Shown: piece after piece, positions 1 through 9,220 of the stretch
Numbering within the stretch: position 1 is the stretch's first letter
How the letters are laid out: every line of letters begins with the position of its first letter
NCBI RefSeq assembly: GCF_001636055.1
Contig: NZ_CP011789.1
Span: 930,001-994,000, forward strand
DNA from: Pseudomonas putida
GTDB taxonomy: Bacteria > Pseudomonadota > Gammaproteobacteria > Pseudomonadales > Pseudomonadaceae
Direction: 5' to 3'
DNA length: 64,000 nucleotides
Made by a program: the position numbers and the translations under genes
The notes under the pieces: model-generated
What the model was told of the DNA's origin: nothing
Database searches by the model: none
The model's input: the letters and a program-made list of their open reading frames with translations, nothing else

Positions 1-1
1 C

Positions 2-997
2 GACGCGGCCACCGGCTACCTGATCGGCCCGGCCAACAAGGGCCTGAACTGCATGTTCACCTTCATGAACACCGCGCGCCTGGGGACAGCACTGCAAGGC
101 CTGGCTCACGCCGAAGTGGCCTTCCAGGGTGGCCTGAAATATGCCCGCGATCGTCTGCAGATGCGCTCCCTGACCGGCCCGAAAGCACCGGACAAGGCCG
201 CTGACCCGATCATCGTCCACCCGGACGTGCGCCGCATGCTGCTGACCATGAAAGCCTTCGCCGAAGGCAACCGCGCAATGGTCTACTTCACCGCCAAGCA
301 GGTGGACATCGTCAAGTACAGCCAGGACGAGGAAGAGCGCAAGAAGGCCGATGCACTGCTGGCCTTCCTGACCCCGATCGCCAAGGCATTCATGACCGAA
401 GTCGGTTTCGAGGCCGCCAACCATGGCGTGCAGATCTACGGTGGCCACGGTTTCATTGCCGAGTGGGGCATGGAGCAGAACGTGCGCGACAGCCGCATCT
501 CGATGCTGTACGAAGGCACCACCGGCATCCAGGCTCTCGACCTGTTGGGCCGCAAGGTGCTGATGACCCAGGGCGAGGCGCTCAAGGGCTTCACCAAGAT
601 CGTCCACAAGTTCTGCCAAGGTCAGGAAGGCAACGAAGCCACCAAGGAATTCGTCGAGCCGCTGGCTGCGCTGAACAAGGAGTGGGGCGAGCTGACCATG
701 AAGATCGGCATGGCCGCCATGAAAGACCGTGAGGAAGTCGGTGCCGCGTCCGTGGACTACCTGATGTACTCCGGCTACGCGTGCCTGGCCTACTTCTGGG
801 CCGACATCGCCCGCCTGGCTGCCGAGAAGCTGGCGGCCGGCACCGCTGAAGAGGCGTTCTACACTGCCAAGCTGCAGACCGCGCGCTTCTACTTCCAGCG
901 CATCCTGCCGCGTACTCGCACGCACGTGGCGGCCATCCTGTCGGGTGCCAACAACCTGATGGCGATGAAAGAAGAAGACTTCGGTCTGTCGATCTGA
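2..997 (+). CDS. Acyl-CoA dehydrogenase, C-terminal part (partial at left edge)
   Basis: The reading frame is open from base 2, so the gene begins before the window; about 331 residues are visible. FAD-dependent acyl-CoA dehydrogenases introduce the alpha-beta double bond of an acyl-CoA thioester and pass electrons to ETF. The visible part holds the C-terminal helical domain, including HGVQIYGGHGFIAEWGMEQ and the YEGTTGIQALDL motif that carries the presumed catalytic glutamate. A further C-terminal extension of the type found in large (about 590-600 aa) bacterial members follows. It is a close paralogue of the gene at 2608-4377. I recall that the P. putida KT2440 gene at this locus was linked to phenylacyl-CoA oxidation, but substrate cannot be read from sequence. 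A strong terminator follows at 1018. Confidence 0.95.
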   Translation, partial: DAATGYLIGPANKGLNCMFTFMNTARLGTALQGLAHAEVAFQGGLKYARDRLQMRSLTGPKAPDKAADPIIVHPDVRRMLLTMKAFAEGNRAMVYFTAKQVDIVKYSQDEEERKKADALLAFLTPIAKAFMTEVGFEAANHGVQIYGGHGFIAEWGMEQNVRDSRISMLYEGTTGIQALDLLGRKVLMTQGEALKGFTKIVHKFCQGQEGNEATKEFVEPLAALNKEWGELTMKIGMAAMKDREEVGAASVDYLMYSGYACLAYFWADIARLAAEKLAAGTAEEAFYTAKLQTARFYFQRILPRTRTHVAAILSGANNLMAMKEEDFGLSI

Positions 998-1017
998 CGC
1001 CCGACGCTGTACGGAAA

Positions 1018-1051
1018 AACGCCTGCCATTATCGGCAGGCGTTTTTTTTTG
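1018..1051 (+). terminator. Rho-independent terminator of the acyl-CoA dehydrogenase gene
   Basis: A perfect 10-bp stem (AACGCCTGCC at 1018-1027, GGCAGGCGTT at 1034-1043) with the loop ATTATC is followed by an uninterrupted T run to 1050. It lies 21 bases after the stop codon. Confidence 0.95.
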
Positions 1052-1200
1052 CCTGCTCTCGTTGCATCCGGTAACGAGAAAACCTCAAGACTCGCCCCCC
1101 GCGTGCCGTTAAACCCTTCGTTGTATTCATCTATTCATGTGCGCTGCCGATGAAGTAAGGGCACAATGCTATTATTGATCTGCCGGGTCGGAGATTACCC

Positions 1201-2484
1201 TTGTTTCGTCTATCCGCTGTTCGCGCCAGCCACTTTCTGCCTTCGATCCTGCTGCTGGTGTCGGGGCTTGCGGCGGCGTATGTCAGGGACCTGAGCGTGT
1301 TCTTCACGTCCCTGTTCAACGTATTACCTACCCTGGTGCTGCTGCTCGGCGGTGCCTACTGCGCGGTGTACCGCCGCCAGCGTGAACTGTTCCTGATGGT
1401 CACGGTGTACATCGCCTACTTCTTGCTCGATACCCAGACCGATTACTACCGCGATCATGGCAAGGTCCGCGAAGACGCTGCAGTGGTGTTCCACCTCGTG
1501 TGCCTGCTGCTGCCAGCACTGTTCGGCCTGTTCGGCGCCTGGCAGGAACGCACCCACCTGGCCCAGGACATGCTCGCGCGCTTCGCCGTGCTGTTCGCGG
1601 TTGGCAGCGTGACCCTGGCGCTGGAGCAGAGTTACCCACAGACGTTGCTGACGTGGCTGGCAGAGATCCGCTGGCCGTCGCTGCATGGGCAGTGGATGAG
1701 CCTGATCCAGTTGGCCTACCCGTTGTTCCTGGGCGTATTCATTCTGCTGGTGGTGCAATACCTGCGCGAGCCCCGGCCGTTGCACGCCGCGCAGGTCACC
1801 GGCCTGGTGGGGATCTTCTGGATGCTGCCGCAGACGTTCATCCTGCCCTTCACCCTGAACATCATGTGCAGCCAGGTGATGCTGATGATCGCCGCAGCCG
1901 TCTCCCACGAGGCCTACCAGATGGCGTTTCGCGACGAACTGACCGGCCTTCCTGGCCGCCGCGCGCTGAACGAACGCATGCAGCGCCTGGGCCGCAGTTA
2001 TGTGATCGCCATGACCGACGTGGATCACTTCAAGAAATTCAATGACACCCATGGCCACGATGTCGGCGACCAAGTGTTGCGTCTGGTCGCCAGCCGCCTG
2101 TCGAAGGTGACCGGGGGCGGGCGCGCCTATCGCTATGGTGGTGAGGAGTTCGCCCTGGTGTTCGCCGGGCAGACCGCCGAAGAATGCCTGCCGCACCTGG
2201 AAGCGGTGCGCGAGATGATCGCTAACTATGCCATCCAGCTGCGCGATCAGAACAGCCGCCCGCAGGATGATTCCACCGGGCGTCAGCGGCGTGCAGGTTC
2301 GGCGGGCAACACGGTGTCGGTGACCATCAGTATCGGCGTCGCCGAGCGCCTACCGGAGCACCGCAACCCGGAAGAAGTGCTCAAATCCGCTGACCAGGCG
2401 CTCTACAGCGCCAAGGCTGCGGGTCGTAACTGCGTTATGCAGCAGGGGCAAACTGCACGGCGCGGGGCAGTTCGCATGGCGTGA
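1201..2484 (+). CDS. Membrane-bound GGDEF diguanylate cyclase
   Basis: The 427-aa protein makes cyclic di-GMP from two GTP. About 240 N-terminal residues form several hydrophobic helices (a membrane sensor of unknown signal), followed by a GGDEF domain. The active-site signature is GGEEF at residues 313-317 (YRYGGEEFAL), and the NDTHGHDVGDQVL block upstream is typical of an active cyclase. No RxxD product-inhibition site stands out directly before GGEEF. No EAL domain is present. The start is TTG at 1201 after GGTCGGAGATTACCC; it is the best candidate because the first hydrophobic segment begins just after it. The gene stands alone between two acyl-CoA dehydrogenase paralogues, which suggests no shared pathway. 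Confidence 0.9.
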   Translation: MFRLSAVRASHFLPSILLLVSGLAAAYVRDLSVFFTSLFNVLPTLVLLLGGAYCAVYRRQRELFLMVTVYIAYFLLDTQTDYYRDHGKVREDAAVVFHLVCLLLPALFGLFGAWQERTHLAQDMLARFAVLFAVGSVTLALEQSYPQTLLTWLAEIRWPSLHGQWMSLIQLAYPLFLGVFILLVVQYLREPRPLHAAQVTGLVGIFWMLPQTFILPFTLNIMCSQVMLMIAAAVSHEAYQMAFRDELTGLPGRRALNERMQRLGRSYVIAMTDVDHFKKFNDTHGHDVGDQVLRLVASRLSKVTGGGRAYRYGGEEFALVFAGQTAEECLPHLEAVREMIANYAIQLRDQNSRPQDDSTGRQRRAGSAGNTVSVTISIGVAERLPEHRNPEEVLKSADQALYSAKAAGRNCVMQQGQTARRGAVRMA

Positions 2485-2607
2485 CTATAGTTGACTATAT
2501 GGTCGCGTGATGACCCTATGTCTCGTAAAAGTTGTTCGGTTACACTGCTTCCAACCCAGTGTGCGGCCCATGGCGGCCGCCCCCGACTCTGCTAGCGAGA
2601 GGTTGTC

Positions 2608-4377
2608 ATGGCCGACTATAAAGCGCCCCTGCGCGATATGCGCTTCGTACTCAATGAAGTCTTCAAGGTTGCCGATCTCTGGTCCCAGTTGCCGGGGCTG
2701 GCTGAGGTTGTCGACGCCGAAACTGCCCTGGCCGTGCTGGAAGAGGCAGGCAAGGTCACCAGCAAGAGCATTGCGCCCCTGAGCCGCGCCGCTGATGAAG
2801 AAGGCTGCCACTGGGACAATGGCGCGGTCCGCACCCCGGCCGGGTTCATCGAGGCTTACCAGACCTACGCCGAAGGCGGCTGGGTCGGTGTTGGCGGGGA
2901 TCCGCTGTTTGGTGGCATGGGCATGCCCAAGGCCATCTCGGCCCAGGTCGAGGAAATGGTCAACGCCTCGAGCCTGTCGTTCGGGCTGTATCCGATGCTC
3001 ACCGCAGGTGCCTGCCTGTCGATCAACGCCCACGCCAGCGAAGCGTTGAAGGAAAAGTATCTGCCGAACATGTACGCCGGCGTCTGGGCCGGCTCCATGT
3101 GCCTGACCGAGCCCCATGCCGGCACCGACCTGGGCATCATCCGCACCAAGGCCGAGCCGCAGGCCGACGGCAGCTACAAGGTCAGCGGCACCAAGATCTT
3201 CATCACCGGTGGCGAGCACGACCTGACCGAAAACATCATCCACCTCGTGCTGGCCAAGCTGCCGGACGCGCCGGCTGGTCCGAAAGGCATCTCGCTGTTC
3301 CTGGTGCCCAAGTTCCTGGTCAACGACGATGGCAGCCTGGGTGCGCGCAACCCGGCCACCTGTGGCTCGATCGAACACAAGATGGGCATCCAGGCTTCGG
3401 CCACCTGCGTGATGAACTTCGACGAGGCAATCGGCTATATCGTCGGTGAGCCGAACAAAGGCCTGGCGGCGATGTTCACCATGATGAACTACGAGCGCCT
3501 GGGTGTCGGTATCCAAGGCCTGGCGTCGGCCGAGCGCTCTTACCAGAATGCCGTCGAATACGCCCGCGACCGCTTGCAGAGCCGCGCACCGACGGGCCCG
3601 CAAGCCAAGGACAAGGTCGCCGACCCGATCATCGTCCACCCCGATGTGCGCCGCATGCTGCTCACCATGAAAGCGTTGATCGAAGGCGGTCGGGCGTTTT
3701 CCACCTATGTTGCCATGCAACTGGACAGCGCCAAGTTCAGCGAAGACGCCGCTACCCGCAAACGCAGCGAGGAACTGGTGGCCTTGCTGACGCCGGTGGC
3801 CAAGGCCTTCCTCACCGACCTCGGCCTGGAGTGCACCGTACATGGCCAGCAGGTGTTCGGTGGACACGGCTACATTCGCGAATGGGGCCAGGAGCAGTTG
3901 GTGCGCGATGTGCGCATCACGCAGATCTACGAGGGTACCAACGGCATCCAGGCCCTGGACCTGATGGGGCGCAAGGTGGTGGCCAGCGGCGGCGCGTACT
4001 ACCGTCTGTTCGCTGACGAGATCCGTCAGTTCCTCGGCGCTGCCGACGACGAGTTCACGCGGCCGCTGGGCGCTGCGCTGGATCAGCTCGACGGCTTGAC
4101 CGAGTGGGTGCTGGAGCAGGCGAAAGGCAACCCCAACGAAATTGGTGCCGCCTCGGTCGAGTACCTGCATGCGTTCGGCTACGTGGCCTATGGCTACATG
4201 TGGGCATTGATGGCCCGTGCTGCGCAGGTAGGCGAGGGCGACGAGGCCTTCTATGGTGCGAAGCTTGGGACGGCGCGCTTCTACTTCGCCCGCCTGCTGC
4301 CAAGGCTGGATTCGTTGGTGGCTTCGGTGAAGGCGGGCAGCGAGTCGTTGTACCTGCTGGACGCCGCGCAATTCTGA
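2608..4377 (+). CDS. Acyl-CoA dehydrogenase (large, FadE-like C-terminal extension)
   Basis: Full-length 589-aa flavoprotein that oxidises acyl-CoA to the 2-enoyl-CoA. Domain order is N-terminal helical domain, middle beta domain (TEPHAGTDLG near residues 170-180 and SGTKIFITGGEHD), and C-terminal helical domain with HGQQVFGGHGYIREWGQEQ and YEGTNGIQALDLMG, where the Glu of YEGT is the likely base. The last 150 residues match the AcdC-type extension. GAGAGGTTGTC before the ATG at 2608 serves as ribosome binding site. It is paralogous along its whole visible length to the gene ending at 997. Substrate unknown; the pair may divide aromatic and aliphatic acyl-CoAs (inference). Confidence 0.95.
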   Translation: MADYKAPLRDMRFVLNEVFKVADLWSQLPGLAEVVDAETALAVLEEAGKVTSKSIAPLSRAADEEGCHWDNGAVRTPAGFIEAYQTYAEGGWVGVGGDPLFGGMGMPKAISAQVEEMVNASSLSFGLYPMLTAGACLSINAHASEALKEKYLPNMYAGVWAGSMCLTEPHAGTDLGIIRTKAEPQADGSYKVSGTKIFITGGEHDLTENIIHLVLAKLPDAPAGPKGISLFLVPKFLVNDDGSLGARNPATCGSIEHKMGIQASATCVMNFDEAIGYIVGEPNKGLAAMFTMMNYERLGVGIQGLASAERSYQNAVEYARDRLQSRAPTGPQAKDKVADPIIVHPDVRRMLLTMKALIEGGRAFSTYVAMQLDSAKFSEDAATRKRSEELVALLTPVAKAFLTDLGLECTVHGQQVFGGHGYIREWGQEQLVRDVRITQIYEGTNGIQALDLMGRKVVASGGAYYRLFADEIRQFLGAADDEFTRPLGAALDQLDGLTEWVLEQAKGNPNEIGAASVEYLHAFGYVAYGYMWALMARAAQVGEGDEAFYGAKLGTARFYFARLLPRLDSLVASVKAGSESLYLLDAAQF

Positions 4378-4430
4378 TCGAGGAGCCGGGGTTTTCGAGT
4401 GCAAACGGGACGTTCTGAAAACCTCGGCCT

Positions 4431-4448
4431 TGTAAGCTTTTTCCTACA
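4431..4448 (+). promoter_or_regulatory. GacA upstream activating sequence of rsmY
   Basis: The sequence TGTAAG-CTTTTT-CCTACA matches the GacA box consensus TGTAAG-N6-CTTACA at 11 of 12 defined positions. Its centre is about 65 bp before the predicted rsmY start (a TAATCT -10 element lies at 4494-4499), which is the usual distance for Gac-controlled Rsm RNAs. Confidence 0.85.
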
Positions 4449-4504
4449 TTACGTGGTGACTTTTCTCCTCTTTCCTAAGATTGGATCCACGGTTAATCTT
4501 TCTT

Positions 4505-4629
4505 ACATGGACGGAGCGCAGGAAGCGCAAAGGACAGAACAGGGACACGTAGGATTTCCCGCCAGGATGGTGGGACGATAAGGATGTCAGGGAAACAGTC
4601 TGGAGAACCCCGCCTCGGCGGGGTTTTCT
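4505..4629 (+). ncRNA. rsmY: RsmY regulatory small RNA
   Basis: About 125 nt of non-coding sequence carry roughly ten GGA motifs (for example at 4513, 4521, 4532, 4551, 4565, 4581, 4602), many in hairpin loops. This is the hallmark of Rsm RNAs that titrate the translational repressors RsmA/RsmE/RsmI. The block ends with a terminator hairpin AACCCCGCC-TC-GGCGGGGTT at 4606-4625 and a T run. A GacA box lies upstream. The position between the second acyl-CoA dehydrogenase and a convergent LysR gene is where I recall rsmY in P. putida. The 5' end is inferred from the -10 element and may be off by a few bases. Confidence 0.9.
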
Positions 4630-4642
4630 TTGTCTGGCGTTT

Positions 4643-5569
4643 TTATGCGCCGCGCCCATCCAGTGTCTGCACGCCAGCCTGGCGGGCATCGCTCTCCTCC
4701 TCAAGCAGGGTGCGCAGCAACTCCACCGATGCCTGCTGGCGCTGGGCATCGCGAAACACCAGGCCCACCTTGAGCGGCACCCGCGGCTCGCTCAGGGGTT
4801 TCCACAGCAGTGCCTGATCGTCTTCGGCCGCTTCCTTGGCCCGCCCCGGAAGGATGGTCGCCAGGGCGGTATTGGCCAGGCTGTCGAGAATCCCCCCCAT
4901 GTTGTTCATCTCTGCCTGCACCTGCGGCCTGCGCCCGAGGTTGGCCAGTTGTGCCTTCCAGATCTGTCGGATCTGAAATTCCTCCCCCAGCATCAGCAGC
5001 GGCAGTTCGGCGGCTTGTCTGATCGAGACCTTCTTGAAGTCTTTCAGTGGATGCGTATTGGGGATGACAAGCTGCAGTTCATCTTCGTACAACAACAGCC
5101 CGTGCAGCCCAGGCTGACGTGGCGGCAGGTAGCTGATGCCGATATCGAGGCTGCCGTTGAGTAGCCGCCGCTCGATTTCCAGCCCCGACAGTTCGTAGAT
5201 CTGTACGACCAGGTGTGGCTGGGCCTTGCGCAGTTTCTCCAGCAGCCGCGGCACCAGGCTCGGGCGTACGGTCTGCAGCACACCGATGGCCAAGGTGCGC
5301 AAGGACTGGCCCTTGAACCCCTGCATGGCTTCCTGGGCGCGCTGCAGCCCGTCGAGCAGGGGCAATGCATGGTTGTAGAGGGTGTGCGCCGCTAGGGTTG
5401 GCAGCAGGCGTTTGTTGCTGCGCTCGAACAGGTTCAGGTCAAGGCTGTGCTCAAGCTGGCGGATCTGTTGCGACAGTGCCGGTTGCGACAGTGACAGACG
5501 CTCTGCAGCCCGCCCCACATGACCTTCTTCATAGACCGCGACGAAATAACGCAGTTGGCGAAAATCCAT
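4643..5569 (-). CDS. LysR-family transcriptional regulator
   Basis: 308 aa. The N-terminal winged helix-turn-helix (MDFRQLRYFVAVYEEGHVGRAAERLSLSQPALSQQIRQLE) is followed by a periplasmic-binding-protein-like effector domain (about residues 90-290). It is divergent from the class III aminotransferase gene at 5779 across a 209-bp AT-rich gap, the usual LysR/target layout, so control of that gene is likely. Effector unknown. The 3' end runs convergently to within 14 bp of rsmY. Confidence 0.92.
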   Translation of the reverse strand: MDFRQLRYFVAVYEEGHVGRAAERLSLSQPALSQQIRQLEHSLDLNLFERSNKRLLPTLAAHTLYNHALPLLDGLQRAQEAMQGFKGQSLRTLAIGVLQTVRPSLVPRLLEKLRKAQPHLVVQIYELSGLEIERRLLNGSLDIGISYLPPRQPGLHGLLLYEDELQLVIPNTHPLKDFKKVSIRQAAELPLLMLGEEFQIRQIWKAQLANLGRRPQVQAEMNNMGGILDSLANTALATILPGRAKEAAEDDQALLWKPLSEPRVPLKVGLVFRDAQRQQASVELLRTLLEEESDARQAGVQTLDGRGA

Positions 5570-5778
5570 AAGAAGTACTTATCGAAAAAGCTGAAAAATC
5601 GAAATGGCCGCGAAGCGCCGGTACGCCTAGTCTATCGCCGTATTCCGGAGGGCTGAAGCGATCCGCCCGGTTCATTGTTGCCCCGGATGAGAAACACTTT
5701 TGATAGGCAAGGCAAAATATCCGACCTCAGGCGAAGACCGGGGCGCCTTGCCGTCCCCGTGATTGCCTTGGAGTCATC

Positions 5779-7056
5779 ATGAACCTGTTCAAGCTGCGTC
5801 GTTCGGCTGCGGCCGTTGCCGGGCCCGTGCAGAGTCCGACGCATGAGGCGCAGCCCTCGCCGTTGTCCCGCGAGTGGCTGATGCCTGGCCGCGAGCGCGC
5901 ACCTCAGGTGTTCGTGCGGGGTCAGGGTTCGTGGTTGTGGGACGACCAGGGGCATGCGTACCTGGACTTCACCCAGGGCTGCGCGGTCAACAGCCTCGGG
6001 CACAGCCCTGAAGTGCTGGCCAGGGCCCTCGGCAGCCAGGCCCAGGCCCTGATCAATCCGGGCGCGGGCTTTCACAGCTCGGCGCTGCTGGCGTTGGCCG
6101 GGCGCTTGTGCCAAAGCACCGGCAGCGACCAGGCGTACCTGCTCAACAGTGGCGCCGAGGCTTGCGAGGGCGCAATCAAGCTTGCGCGCAAATGGGGCCA
6201 GCTGCATCGCGGCGGCGCCTATCACATCATCACGGCCAGCCAGGCCTGCCATGGCCGCAGCCTTGGCGCGCTGTCGGCGTCCGACCCGCTGCCGTGCAAC
6301 CGCTGCGAACCGGGATTGCCAGGCTTCAGCAAGGTGCCGTTCAACGACCTGGCTGCGCTGCATGCCGAGGTCGACTCGCGCACCGTGGCGATCATGCTCG
6401 AGCCGATCCAGGGCGAAGCCGGCGTGATTCCGGCGACACGTGAATACCTGCAGGGAGTCGAAAAGCTCTGCCGCGAGCTGGGCATCCTGTTGATTCTCGA
6501 CGAAGTGCAGACCGGTATCGGCCGTTGTGGCGCGCTGCTGGCCGAACAGACCTACGGCGTGCGTGCCGACATCCTCACCTTGGGCAAGGGCCTGGGTGGC
6601 GGAGTGCCGCTGGCGGCCCTGCTGGCCCGCGGTACGGCCTGCTGCGCCGCGCCGGGCGAGCTCGAGGGCAGCCACCACGGCAACGCCCTGATGAGCGCGG
6701 CGGGCCTGGCGGTGCTGGACACCGTGCTGGCCCCGGGTTTTCTCGAGAAGGTGCAGGACAGCGGCCGGCACCTGCGCGAGGGTCTTAGCCGTCTGGCGGG
6801 GCGCTACGGGCAGGGCGAGGTGCGGGGCCAGGGGTTGTTATGGGCGTTGCAGTTGCGTGAAGCGCTGGCCCAGGAACTGGTCGAGGCAGCACTGCACGAA
6901 GGCCTGCTGCTCAATGCTCCGCAAGCGGATGTGGTGCGCTTCTCGCCGGCGCTGACCGTTAGCCGGGGCAATATCGACGAAATGCTGCAGCGGTTATCCC
7001 GTGCCTTCGCCCGCTTGCATTCCCACCCACAGGTTCGCCGCGAAGCGACGGCCTGA
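5779..7056 (+). CDS. Class III PLP-dependent aminotransferase (acetylornithine/GABA type)
   Basis: 425 aa of fold-type I aminotransferase. Visible features are NSGAEACEGAIKLARKWG (PLP phosphate region), ILDEVQTGIGRCG (the Asp that contacts the PLP ring nitrogen) and TLGKGLGGGVPLAALLAR, whose Lys forms the Schiff base. An N-terminal extension of about 45 residues precedes the usual core. The start ATG follows TTGGAGTCATC. It resembles ArgD/omega-aminotransferases, but with no arg neighbours the true amine donor is unknown. Probably regulated by the divergent LysR protein. Confidence 0.9.
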   Translation: MNLFKLRRSAAAVAGPVQSPTHEAQPSPLSREWLMPGRERAPQVFVRGQGSWLWDDQGHAYLDFTQGCAVNSLGHSPEVLARALGSQAQALINPGAGFHSSALLALAGRLCQSTGSDQAYLLNSGAEACEGAIKLARKWGQLHRGGAYHIITASQACHGRSLGALSASDPLPCNRCEPGLPGFSKVPFNDLAALHAEVDSRTVAIMLEPIQGEAGVIPATREYLQGVEKLCRELGILLILDEVQTGIGRCGALLAEQTYGVRADILTLGKGLGGGVPLAALLARGTACCAAPGELEGSHHGNALMSAAGLAVLDTVLAPGFLEKVQDSGRHLREGLSRLAGRYGQGEVRGQGLLWALQLREALAQELVEAALHEGLLLNAPQADVVRFSPALTVSRGNIDEMLQRLSRAFARLHSHPQVRREATA

Positions 7057-7095
7057 CCACCGAATTTCAACGAACCGTCTCGCGTTCCTGCGCAT

Positions 7096-7135
7096 CGCCC
7101 TTGGCCAGCTGTATTTGGCCCGGGGCGTTTTTTTT
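7096..7135 (+). terminator. Terminator after the aminotransferase gene
   Basis: The stem CGCCC...GGCC / GGCCCGGGGCG is interrupted by a small bulge and followed by eight Ts at 7128-7135, 40 bp after the stop codon at 7056. Confidence 0.75.
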
Positions 7136-7210
7136 CAGGCGTGATATCAGTGTGGAACCTCCAGCGAAGCGCACTAGTCTGTGTTGAGAACCATCCCAGG
7201 AGAGCTTCAC

Positions 7211-7369
7211 ATGGACTTCATTCGTATCATCATCGCTATTCTTCTGCCGCCTTTGGGCGTGTTCCTGCAGGTTGGCTTCGGCGGCGCGTTCTGGTTGAAC
7301 ATCCTGCTGACCCTGTTGGGCTACATTCCGGGGATCGTGCACGCGGTGTACATCATCGCCAAGCGCTAG
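7211..7369 (+). CDS. PMP3/YqaE-family small membrane protein (UPF0057)
   Basis: 52 aa, almost entirely two hydrophobic helices (IIIAILLPPLGVFLQVG and ILLTLLGYIPGIVHAVYII). The LPPLGV...GF.G..FW.N..LT..GY.PG..HA pattern is that of the PMP3 family, linked to membrane potential and salt or cold stress in yeast and plants. A good Shine-Dalgarno AGGAG precedes the ATG. Single gene, bounded by terminators on both sides. Confidence 0.93.
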   Translation: MDFIRIIIAILLPPLGVFLQVGFGGAFWLNILLTLLGYIPGIVHAVYIIAKR

Positions 7370-7374
7370 CGCAT

Positions 7375-7398
7375 GAGGGGGCCGGGCGCGGCCCCCTC
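7375..7398. terminator. Hairpin between convergent PMP3 and pqqG genes
   Basis: GAGGGGGCC-GGGCGC-GGCCCCCTC is a perfect 9-bp stem located just after the PMP3 stop. It overlaps the stop codon of the convergent S9 peptidase. There is no strong T run, so it may serve as a bidirectional transcript end or 3' stabiliser. Confidence 0.6.
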
Positions 7399-9220
7399 AA
7401 CCCGCCAACACCCGGCAATAAAACCGCCATTCCTCCTCCAGCGCATGGGCAAGGTTCTGTGCCTTGCGAAAACCATGACGCTCCTCAGGGTAGAAGTGCC
7501 CAACCGCTTCGATGCCATTGGCTCTCAGCGCCTCCAGCATGCTGCGGGTCTGTTCCGGCACTACCACCGCATCCAGCTCACCCTGGAAGAAGATCACTGG
7601 CGCCTTGATCCGCTCAGCATGCAGTAGCGGCGTGCGTTGCCGGTAGCGCTCGGCATCTTGCTGCGGGTCGCCGATCAGCCAGTCCAGGTAATCGCCTTCG
7701 AACTTGTGAGTCGCCTTGCCCAACGCGATGGGGTCGCTGACGCCATAGAGGCTGGCGCCCGCGCGGAATACGTCGTGGAAGGCCAGGGCGCACAGGGTGG
7801 TGTAGCCGCCGGCACTGCCGCCGCGAATGAACGCCTTGTCCGGGTCTATCAAGCCTTGCCCGGCGAGGAAGGCAACGGCGGCGCAGGCGTCCTGCACGTC
7901 GATTTCGCCCCAGCGCAGGTGCAATGCCTGGCGATAGGCGCGGCCATAGCCGCTGCTGCCGCGATAGTTGAGGTCGGCGACGGCGAAACCACGCTGGGTC
8001 CAGTACTGGATGCGTGCGTCGAGTACCGGGTAGCAGGCCGAGGTCGGGCCTCCGTGGATGAATACCACCAGCGGGGGGGTGTGCTGGCTGTCCATGGCTG
8101 GGTAGAAGAATCCATGGGCCAGGGCGTCGCCACTCGGGTAGCTGATGGGCTGTGGATAACTGATGCGCTCGGCTGGCAGTACCTCGCCGCCACCTGCCAG
8201 GACCCGGCTGCGCTGGCCGTCGCGTGCGATGGCGAGGATTGCCGGTGGGCGCGTGGGTGAGGCGGCGATAGCATAGAGGTGCTGTGCGTCCATCGCCAGG
8301 CTGCGAAACCGCGTGTACTCCTCGGCGAACACTTGCAGGTCTTGGTCTTCGCTGCGAATCGCCAGCTTGCCGAAGCCGTTGTCGAACCAGGTCGCGAGAT
8401 AGCCTTGCGGGCCCAGGGGCAGCCAGGTGCAGGCGCCCAGTTGCCACGGCGCAGCAGCGTGGTCGGCAGCTTCGGCAGGGATAGCCTGCCAGCCGCCGTC
8501 GAACTCGCCCCAGGGCTGCCAGAAACCGTTGCGGTCGGACAGGCAATACAGCCTGCCGTCAGTGTCGAAGCGAGGCTGTTGCAGGGACTCGTCCTGGCCG
8601 GCCACGCAGTGCGGCGGCCCCCAGTGTCCGTCGGCTTGCCGCGCACGGCTCATCAGGCGGGTAAGGGTCCAGGGCTGCGCCGGGCGATCCCATTCGATCC
8701 ACGCCAGGCGCTGACCGTCGGGACTCAGAACAGGGGAGGCGTAGAAGTCGGCACCTTCGGCCAGTACCTGGCGCATGCCTGCGGCCAGCGTCACCAAGCG
8801 GTGCTCGACGCATTCGCCATGCCGCTCCTCGACCGCCAGCACCTGGCCGTCATGCCATTGCAGGTCGCCATAGCGGCATTCTGAGGCTGCTGTCAGTGCT
8901 AGGGGGGGCGAGCCGTCCAGCGCCTGGCTGTAGACCTGCTGGTCCTTCTCGTTGACGAAGACCACCGCATGCGGGGCCAGGCAGAAACTGCCGCCGCCGT
9001 ATTCATACACTCGGCTGCGCGCGCTGAAACCGTCCGGTGTCAGGCAGTGGGCCTGCTGCTGGCGCCAGTGCCAGATGCGGCAGGCGCCATCGGCGGGGCG
9101 GAATTCGTTCCAGAACAGCCCCTGCTCGCCGACCTTGAGTTCGGCGAAGTCGGTGCCGGCGGCCACCGCCTGGGTGGCACTGAACTCAGCCGCGGGCGAT
9201 GACACGGGAGTTGCGCTCAT
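7397..9220 (-). CDS. pqqG: S9 family prolyl oligopeptidase-like protein, last gene of the pqq operon
   Basis: 607 aa with an N-terminal beta-propeller region (about residues 20-350) and a C-terminal alpha/beta hydrolase. The catalytic triad is visible as Ser in [10 protein letters not shown], Asp in [11 protein letters not shown] and His in ERHGFRK, with [10 protein letters not shown] as oxyanion loop. It overlaps pqqE by 35 bp and ends the operon. In Pseudomonas this linked peptidase has been proposed to help release or trim the PqqA-derived Glu-Tyr product; the symbol pqqG follows that usage and is not universal. Confidence 0.85.
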   Translation of the reverse strand: MSATPVSSPAAEFSATQAVAAGTDFAELKVGEQGLFWNEFRPADGACRIWHWRQQQAHCLTPDGFSARSRVYEYGGGSFCLAPHAVVFVNEKDQQVYSQALDGSPPLALTAASECRYGDLQWHDGQVLAVEERHGECVEHRLVTLAAGMRQVLAEGADFYASPVLSPDGQRLAWIEWDRPAQPWTLTRLMSRARQADGHWGPPHCVAGQDESLQQPRFDTDGRLYCLSDRNGFWQPWGEFDGGWQAIPAEAADHAAAPWQLGACTWLPLGPQGYLATWFDNGFGKLAIRSEDQDLQVFAEEYTRFRSLAMDAQHLYAIAASPTRPPAILAIARDGQRSRVLAGGGEVLPAERISYPQPISYPSGDALAHGFFYPAMDSQHTPPLVVFIHGGPTSACYPVLDARIQYWTQRGFAVADLNYRGSSGYGRAYRQALHLRWGEIDVQDACAAVAFLAGQGLIDPDKAFIRGGSAGGYTTLCALAFHDVFRAGASLYGVSDPIALGKATHKFEGDYLDWLIGDPQQDAERYRQRTPLLHAERIKAPVIFFQGELDAVVVPEQTRSMLEALRANGIEAVGHFYPEERHGFRKAQNLAHALEEEWRFYCRVLAG

